From NCBI GenBank assembly GCA_029204225.1, contig CM055092.1, positions 71,489,472-71,553,471 on the forward strand: DNA of 64,000 nt, in the 5' to 3' direction. Numbering within the stretch: position 1 is the stretch's first letter; the number at the start of each line of letters is the position of its first letter. Position numbers and translations under genes: made by a program. Shown here piece after piece: positions 13,087-31,154 of this stretch. Source of the stretch: Diphasiastrum complanatum (Eukaryota; Streptophyta; Lycopodiopsida; Lycopodiales; Lycopodiaceae). Under the pieces are notes generated by a model. That model worked only from the letters and a program-made list of their open reading frames with translations, was not told where the DNA came from and did no database searches.

Positions 13087-15631
13087 CTTAACCCATTTGT
13101 TAAAGAGATGAAGACGTGTAACCATCACCCTCTCTCCAAGCTCCCGCCTCTCCTATACCAAGAATCAATGGCTTCTTTAGCAAAGTATGCTTAAAGAAAG
13201 GAGTCTTGTAATTATATTTATCGATTGCATCTATATGCAACATGCTATGCAAATACTAACCTGAGAATGAAATCCTAAAAGTCAAAAGGTCAATGCTACT
13301 TGAATGATATTACCTTCACAAGGGCGCGAAGGAAAAGTTTGCCATCTTGTGGTTTGTTCTTGACAACAAAACTGCCAATTTTAAGGAAATGAAAGAGTAA
13401 CATGAAAACATTGTACTAATTCAGAAATAACAATTGAAAAAAGATAAAGCATAGCCATTTTAATACTTTCACATCAGCTAAACCTTCTTCTTATCTACAG
13501 ATTTATGTTCATTTCATACATATTCAATGACATTATTGATTATGGTTGCAATGAAATATGAAAGTCAAGTTGTTAATCTCAAACATTTCAAATAACTACT
13601 AATAGAAGATTGATATGTGCGGGAAATCAACTTGCATTGCAGGTGATGTTCCACATGTTTTCATGCTAGATGGATTGAGAACGATACATATAAATCCACG
13701 TAGATCAATCACCATAAATCTTTGAACATTGTTTGCTCTTACAAATGATCACAGCTGTATATTGGCTAAACAAACAACACTTACTCATGAAACCAGGTAT
13801 GCTGATCGGGGTTCATCTCATGAAGTTGTGCCAATATCGTTTTTACTGCCTTGTAGGTGAAGTAGTCTAGGAGGTGCTGCATTATGTTCACCAAGTTAAA
13901 TGATAAGATTTTTTTTCGGTCGTGAACGAAATAAATACAAGATGAATCTCATGGATCCACAGAAAAATTTAAGGTAGAAAAATGTTAAAGCTTGGTGCAT
14001 CCTCTATCTCCTACATATGAACAAGATGAATTTCATAAGTACAAGATGAATCTTATGAATCCACAAAGAAATTTTCAATAAGATAGAAAAATGTTAAAGC
14101 TTGGTACAACTGATATCTTCTAGATTTAACACACTCTAAGGTCCAGACATCCACAACTACATGTTAGAAAGCAAATAGCCAGGCAATCTTAGAATACCAT
14201 GAGAACTAAAGTGCAAGTGAAAGGAGAATGCAGATGTATTGAGATTTAAGTAGGATATAAATACACAACATTTCTTTTTGGTCTTCCAATCACATTATGT
14301 GACTCAGTTGAGTAATTAATGAGGGAATTGAAATATGATGCGACTATGCTGAAAGCACAAACACAGACACTTCTTATTGCAATTGTTAAAAAGTTGCCTT
14401 GCAAACTCTAGTGCAAAATATCAGGCTGCATATGAAATTACTCAATATCCTACTCCATCATTGTTCAGTCATGATTGGTACCGCAACAGTAAGTGATATA
14501 GGGAAGTTCAATCACAATCGGTGCCTTGGCAAAGTTCATCAAGCCACAGAATATCTGGTAAGTCTTCCTTTGCATTTTGCAACCTCCTCATATAGCAAAA
14601 TTTACCTCTACGTGCTAGAAACTAAAACCTTCATGGGCAACTAATGAGCAACTGGCACCTAACATTGAACCTTTTGCCAAATTTTCCTGTAAATAGTTAT
14701 TTACATAGCACGTGGACCTTTGCTATGTGGTAGGAGGTCATTGGTTGTCCACATGGAAATGGACCTTTGCTATGTGGCAGCAGGTCATTGGTTGTCCAAA
14801 TGGAAATTCTGGCGCACAAGGCTTTGGGCCTTCCCTTGCGGTGGGGGCGCCCTCACGGACCTATGTTGTGGCAGTATGTCATTCAATTTGGCTGTCCACA
14901 TGAAAATTTTGGCAAGAGGTTTAGTTCTCTAGGAACTTCTATGAAAAGAAGTAGCCACTAAAAAAACTCACACTTGGGCAGGGAAAGCCCAGGGCTTCAG
15001 ACCTTTCCTCGTGGTCGGGGCTGCGTCCTTGGACTCCCGCCCTTGGGACGTTTGCAAAGTTGCAGTATATCGTTGGGTGTTGTCATGGAAATTCTGGCAG
15101 GAAGGTTTAGTTTTCAGGAACTTTAATGCGAAAAAGGAAGCCAAAAAAAAAAACTCAAACTAGAACTAGTAGGGCTTTAAAGTAGACAGTACAACAAGTA
15201 CTTAATCAATTGCAAGCACAGCAAAAAGAATATGATAGCATCATATCATTTCAATGCATAAGGAAATTCATCCTAACCTCGTCAACATCATCAAAAGTGT
15301 CCTCGTATTGCCCAGCAATTTCACAAACTACAAAAGGGCCTCCTAATCTTTGATGGGAGGTGAACGGTAACAACCGGGACAAAGATCTAGCACCAGCACG
15401 AAAATCTTGCCACGCCCAGGTCATTGTGCTATAAAGTTCAATCCTTCCTCTCCTCGTGCATTTCTGGTATCGTTTCGTTGTGATACCACCTGCTATATAG
15501 TGACCAACGGTGATCGCAATCCTACTATTTATAGATCGATTCATGTCCAACATAGAACAGCTAATTCCACACCCGCATAGATTGATCTGAACAATTGTTG
15601 GTGCTGCTGATGCAAGCACCGCCACTGCCAT
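13087..15631 (-). CDS. Chloroplast RbcX-type Rubisco assembly chaperone, exons 1-4
   Basis: RbcX homodimers bind newly folded Rubisco large subunits and help assemble the RbcL8 core in the chloroplast stroma. Exons join in frame on the minus strand: 15631-15278 (354 bp, ATG start, phase 0 end), 13876-13785 (92 bp), 13371-13314 (58 bp) and 13152-13087 (66 bp). All introns are GT-AG; donor 4 (GTCGGT) is weak. Exon 1 holds a transit-peptide-like Ala/Ser/Arg-rich N terminus and ends VVCEIAGQYEDTFDDVDE. Exon 2 reads HLLDYFTYKAVKTILAQL and NPDQHTWFH. Exon 3 reads FVVKNKPQDGKLFLRALVK. Exon 4 reads ELGERVMVTRLHLFNKWVK. These are the RbcX helices, including the YxxYxAVxTxLxQL segment. I compared them with family sequences from memory. 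The expected last exon (C-terminal helix region) was not found downstream, so the gene may be incomplete or have a long last intron. Confidence 0.8.
14714..15170. repeat. Tandem repeats inside RbcX intron 1
   Basis: A 47-bp unit (GGACCTTTGCTATGTGG...) occurs twice head to tail at 14714-14760 and 14761-14807. A larger, more diverged duplication of roughly 220 bp follows. Phrases such as TGGAAATTCTGGC, GGTTTAGTT and a GC-rich ..CTTCCCTTGCGGTGG.. block recur between 14800 and 15170. Confidence 0.75.
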
Positions 15632-17883
15632 GTTATTTAATTGTCTTCCAGCCACAACCGCTTATGAAGGTTTCAGAGTTTTGTGGGTGCCTATAAATCA
15701 ACACCTGCAAACAATGTCATCCAGGTCTCATAACCTTTTTGTTGCCAAGTCTGTTGACGTACAAACACCAAACTCTACAGAGTTACGAGTTCATAAGTGA
15801 ATGTGTGCATCATAATAGAAATCAAATGATCCTTGCAGCAGCTCAGCGGAAGTAGCGAACTAACTCCAGGTGTTTCCAACGCCTATACTGCTATTGAGCA
15901 TCAGATTCACCACGGAAACCAATCTTCTTCACACAAGGAAGGAAGGTGTGGTCCTAATCTAACCAGACTTGTCTGAAGATAAGATTCTCGGATTGATTGA
16001 TTGAATCATTCATATAAAAAGTAGGAATGATGATGAAGCAAGTACTATTATGTCTTCAATTTGGAGAGCAAATGCTTCTTTTTTCTCAGCAGAAAGACAG
16101 TTTTTAGAGCACAATCACAAAAAAATTGAGTGACGGACAAACGTTACAGCAGCAGCAGCCTCCCTGATGGTGACGCAGGCTTCAATTTGCAAAAAAGTTA
16201 TTTCGAAGGTCGGACTTCACATGGAAAGGTCCTTTCTATAGGGATAATATATATAAGTTAGAAGGACCGCCCTTGGCGTTTTTTTGAAGATATTACACGT
16301 CAATCTGAAAAGCTAACTTGTGGCCTTCAAATTCCAACCCCCGAGTTCACCAATAATGCCTGCCTCCTTTCATGTTACTCGTGTATCTTTTATTTCATGA
16401 GATTCTCCTCTTTTTGCCTTTCTTGAATATTCTTGAATCTTAGAGGTGGTCAAAGACGTTGGGACAATTTAGGTAAGACCCACATTTGGGTAAGTGGTTA
16501 GATAATAAGAAGTTACTCCTTGAAGTTCCTCCCTCCCTTGTAACAAGCATGTTAGGACCCAAGCTAGCCGAGCTAGGGCACCCCATAATTGATGGGTGCT
16601 AAAATTTTGCAAACGGGTGTTGCACCTGTTGAAGGACCTAGGTGATGCCCAAGTGCTCCCAACTTATCACCAAGCTTGACTTGAACTGAGGTGTATGTGA
16701 ACATTACTCCAGAGGAGGCTCATTACTTTTAATCCTACTTGCAGGTGTTCGTGCCTCCGAGCTGCAGTGCAAAAGTGAAGAAGAAAGATACTTAGATATG
16801 GTTGCACCATTCGCACTTCATAAATTCGATGCCAACTGGACCTAGGTGATGCCCAAGTGCTCGTTTTCATTGCCATGTCTCATGGCATGGCCATGGTGCC
16901 CAGGCTCCAACCGCCCGCCTTACCCCATCTCCTGCCCGCGCAGCCCATAGCCTATGACAAGGCCATGCAGGAGCGTGTCGTCTGCCTGCCTATGCCTCCT
17001 TTTGTCACACTCAGGTTGAGCCAAATTTTTGTCACACTTAGTATCATGCAGCCTATAGCCCCAAAGGGCTCTCCCAAAAGGACACTGTTTGAAAATAGAG
17101 GACGGTCCTTATTTTGAACTCAGTGCTAAAACAACAGAGAGAAGTACATTGAGGAAGAAAAGATAGAAGTAAACTGAGGAAGACAAAAAATAGAGAGAAG
17201 AGAAGTATGGTGAGGAAGAGAAGAGAGAAGTTTTAACTAAGGAAGAACATAAAGTAAAGGTTAAGAGAGATAGCGAGGGGGCACCATTGTTATCTTTTTC
17301 CTATTTCTTATTGTTTTAGCAATGTTTTTTCTTGTGGAAACACAAACCTCATTGATATAAAAGATATTTAGATGCTGGAAGTTGAAACTTGGAGAACACA
17401 AGAAATAGATGGAGGACGAGGATATCATAGGCAATGGAGAATTCAATGTGCAAATGCCACATTACCACCTCAAGAAGCAGTGTTGCAGAGTTTTAGAAGA
17501 AGAGCATCATAGAGCTATCGGTGACAACTCCACATTTCCTTTTCATGATTGGAGATATATCGTCAATGGCAACGTCACAATTCCTTTTTTGAGAGTGAAT
17601 AACTTAATGATTTTGCGTGATAAGGTATAATTTGGCTCAACCTGGTAGGTACTTTGAATTGATAGATCCCAAACATATATCGTTATTTTTTTAGTGGTGA
17701 TTTACTATCTCCCCTTGGCTCTTATTTAAGGAAGATGATAGATTCTACTCTATTTACACCCTTTGTTTCAATTTTACCCTTGCAAATGTCACTAGTCAAT
17801 CTTTACTCTTTTGTGTCTATCCTTTTTATTATTGAAGAATGAAATTTTTAGTGACTTTTGTACTATATGTACAATGATAATAA
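15632..17883. other. RbcX upstream region; no other gene recognised
   Basis: The proximal few hundred bases should contain the RbcX promoter and 5' leader, but I see no decisive TATA box or known element. A 24-bp phrase (GACCTAGGTGATGCCCAAG..) occurs at about 16634 and again at about 16838. Short frames at 16857-17117 and 17409-17630 have no recognisable domain. Confidence 0.45.
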
Positions 17884-18329
17884 TGTTAGGAATCAGAGTT
17901 GATCTGATTCATATTTTGTAAGCTTCAAATGTGATACTGTAATAAATGTACAGTTAATTAGTTGCTGTATTTGCTTGTCTTTGGGACGTGACCCACTATT
18001 GTCATATCAGTCGGGCATTGATCCTGTAGCCGGCTACTTGGGTTAGCCGAGTAGCCACACACAGGAAAAGTTACCGTGTACAATGTTATTTATAGTACTT
18101 GCTATACTCGGGGGCATGTCCCGAGTTTTTCGGTCGAATTTGGCCATATTGGGCCCGAGGTGGTAGGCCAATTTTAGGACACCTGTCTTTTCATGTAGGT
18201 TGTGAATTCCCTATATGTACAGTTTCCTTTGTAATATATAAAGCTTTTGATGTGCCATCTTTGAGAGCTTGTGAGGAGTGTCTATGATAATTGATTCATG
18301 TGATCTGCATACTGCACTAGATCCTAACA
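17884..18329 (+). repeat. Copia-type 5' LTR
   Basis: The 446-bp segment starts TGTTAGGA and ends TCCTAACA, an 8-bp inverted terminal match. Eleven bases later lies a perfect primer site at 18341. A promoter-like TATTTATAG is present near 18088. No matching 3' LTR was seen in the window. Confidence 0.7.
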
Positions 18330-18340
18330 AGATTTTAACA

Positions 18341-18352
18341 TGGTATCAGAGC
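18341..18352 (+). promoter_or_regulatory. Primer binding site, initiator tRNA-Met
   Basis: TGGTATCAGAGC, the standard plant retrotransposon PBS, just 3' of the LTR. The following 18353-18960 resembles a non-coding leader. No gag was recognised before LINE sequence begins at about 18967. Confidence 0.8.
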
Positions 18353-18966
18353 GATAGAGTGTAGCAGGTATGCACGATCCGGTGGAGCTATGGGATAGCA
18401 TCTTTCACTAGGAAAAATAGCACGAGAAGTGTCTCAGGAGAGAGGACTCCATACGGGGTATCGACAGTCTGGATGGCAGGAGACAGCAAAGTTCCTTCGA
18501 TCGGAGCTTCGAGGAAGATTAGAGCGATCGTTGTAGGTGAATTCTGGAGAGAATTCACGGAAAATCTTGCAATTACGATCATTTCGGGCAAATCATCGAT
18601 GGTGGCTTCATAATTCACTATGTGGACAGCCGTTTGGCGCAACAGGGCTTGCATGGGTATGTAAAGAGCAATCATGGAAAGCCAGGACAATTTACAAGAT
18701 CAGATTGGGTGAAAATTGGAAAAAATTGCGGAATTTTCAGATTCTATGAGCTATTGAAGGCTTTCTCAGAAAAGTGGACTGTTAGCGGGCAATTGGACAC
18801 CAATCGACGAGCTGTAAATTGTGTTACTGAGCTGGAGGCCAGATAGGAGGCTGCAAGCGAAATCTTAGTAAAAGACTGAGTAATGGCCAAGAACTCTCTC
18901 TTTTCTCATAGCTAGGGTTTGTGAGCAGAAAACTTTGGATCTCTCTTTGTAAACAAGCTTTTTTTA

Positions 18967-20345
18967 CTCTCTCTCTCTCCTGTGCTTAGCCTCCTCAATC
19001 AAGGTCTGCAATGTGAAGATGTGATCTGCAGTAGAATAATGGGCTCGAAAACTTGCCTGACCCATGGCATGTAGTCTCCTAGTCTCCGCCTCTGTGCTCA
19101 CAACAGACTGTAGGATAGTACCATATAGTTTCGCCCAATCATAAACCAATCATAATGGTGCGGTAGTTACTCGGAATCATGAGGTCACCATTCTTATGGA
19201 TGGGGTGAATAATGTTAGTGCACCAGGATGATGGGAAACCGAAAACAACTGCAGAGTTAAGAAGGGTGGCTATAGTGGGGGTGAGTAAGTCAGAGGCATG
19301 GGAAAGGAGTTCAGATTCAAGGTCTTCAATATCTCTGGCCTTGTGGGGCTTCATCTTCTTAATGGCAGAGAAGAACTTAGGTGGTCATGGAGATATAGAG
19401 ATAGGCGAGTCAGTAGGGACAATATACAAGCTAGTAACATAATCATTCCAAATGTGAAGGTCCTCCAAGAGAGATGGTGGAGAACGAGAAATGAACTCAC
19501 ACCAAAAAGTGTCCGAAGAAGAGCTGAAAAGAAGGTCAATAAGATGTTTCCCTTCAGAATAATCATAGGAACGCTTCTTACGGTGGAGAACACGGTGGTA
19601 GGAGCGTTGGGAAGATCGAAGCAGATGTGGGACATGGATATGTGAATAGGTTACTGACTGATGAAGAGAACGACACTTGGTATCGTACCATGGAGGGTGC
19701 AGTGGTCGAGTATTTTTGGGATGGGATTTTGTGAGGAGGGTGAGTACTATTGCAGCCGTGTGGAGAGAGGTGGTGAGAAAAGCAGCCTAGGTGTCGACAC
19801 TGGACTATCATGAGAAAAAGAGTGTAAAAGTGAAGCCAAGGACTGTCGATACTGTGGCATGTGAGGTGCTCGGGTAAGCATGGGTAGTGTAGATGAATGA
19901 GTGGGTGGAAGGTGGCCGATATCGAAGGAGAGAAATGAGTGATGGGAAAGGGTGGTGGGAGAAACGTGGAAGTCAGAGACTGTGGGTATAAAGGGTGGTA
20001 ACCCCATGAGATAGTCAACAACACTATGTCCTCCACTGTGAGAGTGGCATGTATAATTATCTGAATGTGGCCAACATGGTAAGCCATTATAAATGGCTAG
20101 CTCATGTGCCTCTCCAAACTGTAGTAAGTGCTCCCCATATAAAGTAGTAGGTCCCAAACTATCCGCGGAGGTCTTGGTAACTCCAAGCATATCACTGTCA
20201 AGGGCAAGAACACGTAGCTGATCAATGGTGTCGAAGAACTCTGTGAAGACGTTTGGGCATTAAAATCCCCTGCGAGGAGAATATGCCCCCGCTTTGAGAA
20301 TCTGACTCTGGTGGAAAGTAATATGCTGTAATAAAAAGTAGCACT
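18967..20345 (-). pseudogene. LINE ORF2 5' part: AP endonuclease and start of RT
   Basis: Read from 20345 down. An endonuclease remnant has AGDFNA in broken frame (about 20260), then LAIYNGLPCWPHSDNYTCHS, then GGHSVVDYLMG (about 20000). The RT entry region follows: TIATLLNSAVVFGFPSSWCT (about 19260), NYRTIMIG and DWAKLYGTIL. It ends with FRAHYSTADHIFTLQTLIEE (about 19000). Sequence similarity ends at 18967-18980 in a short GA run. Multiple frameshifts make it dead. The same family is seen on the plus strand at 62.2-64 kb. Confidence 0.75.
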
Positions 20346-21712
20346 CTGGTGGCTGAGATAATTGAGGAAATGGGGGTGCTAGACTTGGTGCCTTTCTTCA
20401 AGACTGCTGTCCATGAATCTTTATGTTGCTCGTCCAATGAAGCGACTCTGGATTGTAGTAGGTTCTTTTCCTTTAGTAAGGAGACCATTACTTCTTTCAA
20501 TTGTGAAAGTTCTTGCTTTAAGAATTGGAGATCCGCTCTCATTTGGTCAGCTTCCCAAGAGGAAAAGAGTTCAGTTGATTTGGAGGGAGTGTAGAGAATG
20601 GATGTCATGGATGGAGGAGCTATGTGTGTGTGTGTGAAGATAATGCGGAAGAGGAAGAGGATGAAAGAGAGGGAGAAGCAGTAGTGAAAAAAGATGAGCT
20701 GGAGGGGGGTGCCACGACATCAACAGACACATTGGACAACGCTGAGGTGGTAGCAATAGCAAGGGTGGAGGTTGCAAAAGTAGCGAGGGTGGAGGTTACA
20801 TCAGTAGCGAGGATGAAGGTGTCATCAGCAGTTAGTGTGGAGGTTTCATCAGCGAAGGGTGAGGGAGGGAGGGGGGGGGGGGGGGGGGCTGTGACATCAA
20901 CATCGAGGGGGAGGGAAGTTGAGATGGTGGCAGCTGCGAGGTGGAAAGGGGATGAGGTGGCACCAATGGGAGGGTAGTAGCACTGAAGGGAGGGGAAGTT
21001 GTGACAACAATAGCAAGCAGGGGGAGAGTTGAGATGGTGGCAGCCATTGAATGAGCGTCAAGTCTTCATCCATAAAAATAGTAGATCCCTTCAAGCAACC
21101 TCCTATACGTAGGAAGCCAAGCGTCCTTGAAACGTAGAAATATTGTGGTGGATTGGAGCTTATCCACCCAAGCAGTAGATATGACATTCTCTTTGAGACC
21201 AAAGGCATGTTTTAATGGAAATGAGTTGTGGGTCAAGGGGGATCTCATGGTCCTGTCCCTTGTAGGTGACAATAAAAGTGTCTTTGTCAAAAGTGGAGAA
21301 CGCCTGCTGGACTAAGACAAGGTTCTGAAGAAGGGGCACCTGCATATCATGGAGGCATGTAGCGGTCAGGACCGCCAGGCAGCCGTCCGTGTGAAGAGCA
21401 ACGATCTCTTGCTCCGTAAGTAATGGCAAAATGGTATACTACAAAGGTGCATGCGCGACACGAGTAGTAGGTTGGCTGGCAGATCGGGGAGATGTTTCTC
21501 CCTCCTCTCGGCTAGGAGATGAGGATGAGGTCGGGGAGGTTGATGAGGTAGATCAGGTCAGCTGGGACGCGGATGGTGAGGTTGAGGTGCGGGAGGAAGT
21601 AGACGGGTTGGAGGAATGGCTGGGTCCAGTTTGTGCAGCGGTTCTTTTTTGCAACACGGGCTTGTTGACCAGGTGGGGCAGTAGCGCCTGAAAGATGATG
21701 TTTTGGTGCCAT
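20346..21712 (-). pseudogene. LINE ORF1-like region
   Basis: The minus strand opens with ATG at about 21712 (MAPKHHLSGATAPPGQQ). Then comes a conserved-looking block across frames: VALHTDGCLAVLTATCLHDM, LLQNLVLVQQAF, TFDKDTFIVTYKGQDHEIPL and AWLPTYRRLLEGIYYFYG (21400-21066). A long Pro/Leu/Ser-rich repeat tract follows. Last is a coiled-coil segment (ADLQFLKQELSQLKEVMVSL, ending SWTAVLKKG, about 20560-20370) that runs into endonuclease sequence. Position 5' of the endonuclease and the coiled coil fit a LINE ORF1. Frameshifts are present. I do not recognise the N-terminal block as a named domain. Confidence 0.5.
20745..20888. repeat. Degenerate ~27-30 bp minisatellite and G18 run
   Basis: Repeated GTGGAGGTT(A/T)CATCAG-type units run to about 20865, ending in an uninterrupted G run at about 20871-20888. 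It lies inside the Pro-rich part of the LINE ORF1. Confidence 0.7.
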
Positions 21713-22374
21713 TGGTAGAAACTGGTACAATAATGTATTGGGTCTGAGGGCGAGTTATATACTGTATGTGAGTAAAGTGGCACCGCGAGTAATGGATAGG
21801 CGAGTAATAGACAGGCGCGAGCAATGATCGTGGGCCACCACAAGCCGTGTTGAAGCACTTTCCTATTGGTAAAAATGAAAAGTGATTACAAAATGGTGTC
21901 ACATCCCTACTTATAAACAAAGTTAGGGTTAGGGTTTTTGGTTCACCCAAAAACCATGTGCCATAATAACTTAACTATCATAAAAGTTGAAAAATCCAAA
22001 TTGCATTTTAGAACTACTCAGGTCCTTCCTTAGTTTGGCGCATTGGTATTTTAGATCTATCTCTTCTTCTCGCACCTTGGCTTACGAGTACAATGCACCA
22101 TTTAAAGGTGTCTGACATTGTATTACTGATAGATCTAATTCGTATGCCGACTCGGCCATGTTTTTATTCCCGTTGTCGTAAAATCTGTTGGGGAGACGCT
22201 GGGCTTTGTTTTCGCTCATCGACCAATCTGCAATCTCGTTGACCTTCTAATATTGGCTTTCCCGGTGAATCTGGATTCTGGAACTCCTTTTTGGTTGTTC
22301 GTCAACGTTCCTTGGCGTTGTTCGATGGCATGATGACATCGTTAGAAGAATATTTATCAGAATCTCCTAACATT
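21713..22374. other. Spacer between LINE ORF1 and telomere-like array
   Basis: Probably the LINE 5' leader in part. Contains GTTAGGGTTAGGG at about 21921-21935, a short telomere-like string on the opposite strand sense to the array that follows. No gene recognised. Confidence 0.4.
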
Positions 22375-24090
22375 AACCCTCGGCCCTTTGTCCTTTATCT
22401 TGGCTCTTGGCCCTTAATCCTTAAGGGTGCTTTAATCTTTTCTCCCTAACCCTTAACCCTTGGCCTTTCGTCTTTCGTCCGGGCCCTTGGCCTTTCACCA
22501 TTGTTCCTTAGTGCTTCGCCCTTGGCCCTTAATGCTTAATCCTTGGTCCTTAACCCTTGGCCTTTAACCCTTAGCCCTAAATCCTAAACCCTAAACCCTT
22601 GGCCCTTAACCCTAAACCCTAAAACCTAAATCCTAAGCCCTTAGCCTTAAACCCTAAGCCCTAAGCCGTTAGCCCTAAACTCTAAACCCTAAATTCTAAG
22701 CCCTTAGCCCTATGCCCTAAGCCCCAAAATCCTAAGCCCGAAGCTATAAGCCCTAAATCCTAAATCCTAAGCCCTTAGCACTAAACCCTAAATTCTACAC
22801 CCTAAGCCCTACACCTAAGCCCTAAGCCCTAAGCCCTAAATCCTAAAACTTAAGACCTAAATCCTAAACCGTTGGACCTTAACCCTAAATTCTAAGCCCT
22901 AAATTCTAAACACTAGATCCTATACCCTAAGCCCTTAGCCCTAAATTCTAAATCCTAAACTCTAAACCCTAAATCCTAAATCCTTAACTCTACTCCTAAC
23001 CCTTAACCCTTAGCCCTAAAACTAGCCCTAAATCTAAATCCTAATTCCTAAGCCCTTAGCCCTAAGTCCTAGATTCTAAACCCTAAATCCTAACCTAGCC
23101 ACTCTAAGCCCTTAGCCCTAAACCCTAAGCCCTAAGCCCTAAGCTCTTAGTCCTAAATCTTAAACCCTAAGCCCTAGGCTCTAAATCCTAAATGCTAAAC
23201 TCTAAACCCTAAACCCTAAACACTAAACTCTAAACAATAAACCCTAAACCCTAAGCCCTTAGCCCTAAATTTAAAATCCTACATCCTAAACCCTAAATTC
23301 TAAATCCTAAATCCTAAATCCTAAACCCTAAGCCCTTAGCCCTAAATCCTAAACCCTAAACCCTCAATCTGAAATCCTAAATCCTAACCTAGCCATAAAC
23401 CCTAAACCCTATGCTCTTAGCCCTAAACCCTAAGCCCTAAGCTCTTAGCCCTAAATCTTAAGCCCTAAATGCTAAACCCTAAATCCATTACATCCTAAAC
23501 ACTAAACTCTAAACCGTAAACCATAAACTGTAAACCCTAAACAATAAACCCTAAACCCTAGTTCCTTACCCCTAAATTTTAAATCCTAAACACTAAACCT
23601 TAAATCCTAAATCCTTAACGCTTACCCCTACCCCAAACCCCTAGCCCTAAACCCTAAATCTTTCTCCCTTGGCCCTTAGCCTTTGTTCATTTGTCCTTCG
23701 CCATTGGCCTTCATCCTTAGCCCTTGGTCCTTGGCCCTTGTTCCTTAGCCCTTGGTTGTTAGCCCTTGTCTCTTAGCCTTTCACCCTTGGCCCTTGGACC
23801 TTAACCCTCGGTTCTTGGACCTTAATGCTTAGCCCTTGTCCCTAGACACTTGGCCTTTCACCATTGGCCCATAGTGCTTGGCCCTTGGGCCTTAACCCTT
23901 GCCCCCTAACCCTTGGCCCTTGGCTCTTAACTCTTAACTTTTGTCCCTTGGCCCTTAGCCTTAGCACTTGGCCCTTAGCCCTTAGCCATTGCTCGTTGGC
24001 CCTAAACCCTTCTCCCTTGGACCTTATCCCTTAGACCTTGGCTCTTTGCCCTTCACCCTTAATCCTTAATCCTTGGTTGTTGCCCCCTTA
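22375..24090 (+). repeat. Degenerate interstitial telomere-like array (CCCTAAA type)
   Basis: About 1.7 kb of 6-8 bp units on the plus strand. The core 22580-23660 is rich in exact CCCTAAA with variants CCCTAAG, CCCTTAG, TCCTAAA and ATTCTAAA. Both flanks drift to CCCTTGG/CCCTTAG. CCCTAAA is the plant telomere repeat (TTTAGGG) read on the C-rich strand. The units are too diverged for an active chromosome end, and flanking sequence continues on both sides. Confidence 0.9.
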
Positions 24091-24095
24091 GCATA

Positions 24096-24114
24096 TGTGT
24101 GTGTGTGTGTGTGT

Positions 24115-24189
<75 letters not shown>
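24096..24189. repeat. (GT)10 / (GA)36 compound microsatellite
   Basis: GT run at 24096-24115 followed by GA run at 24117-24189, immediately after the telomere-like array. Confidence 0.96.

Positions 24190-31154
<6,965 letters not shown>

Noticed and set aside
15251-15655. Extended RbcX exon 1 reading beyond its splice site and upstream of its ATG
   Set aside because: The codon at 15655 is GTG, not ATG, and residues after position 15278 diverge exactly at a GT donor that joins in frame to exon 2.
22375-24090. True chromosome end
   Set aside because: Units are heavily degenerate and flanked on both sides by ordinary sequence, including a LINE and gypsy elements.
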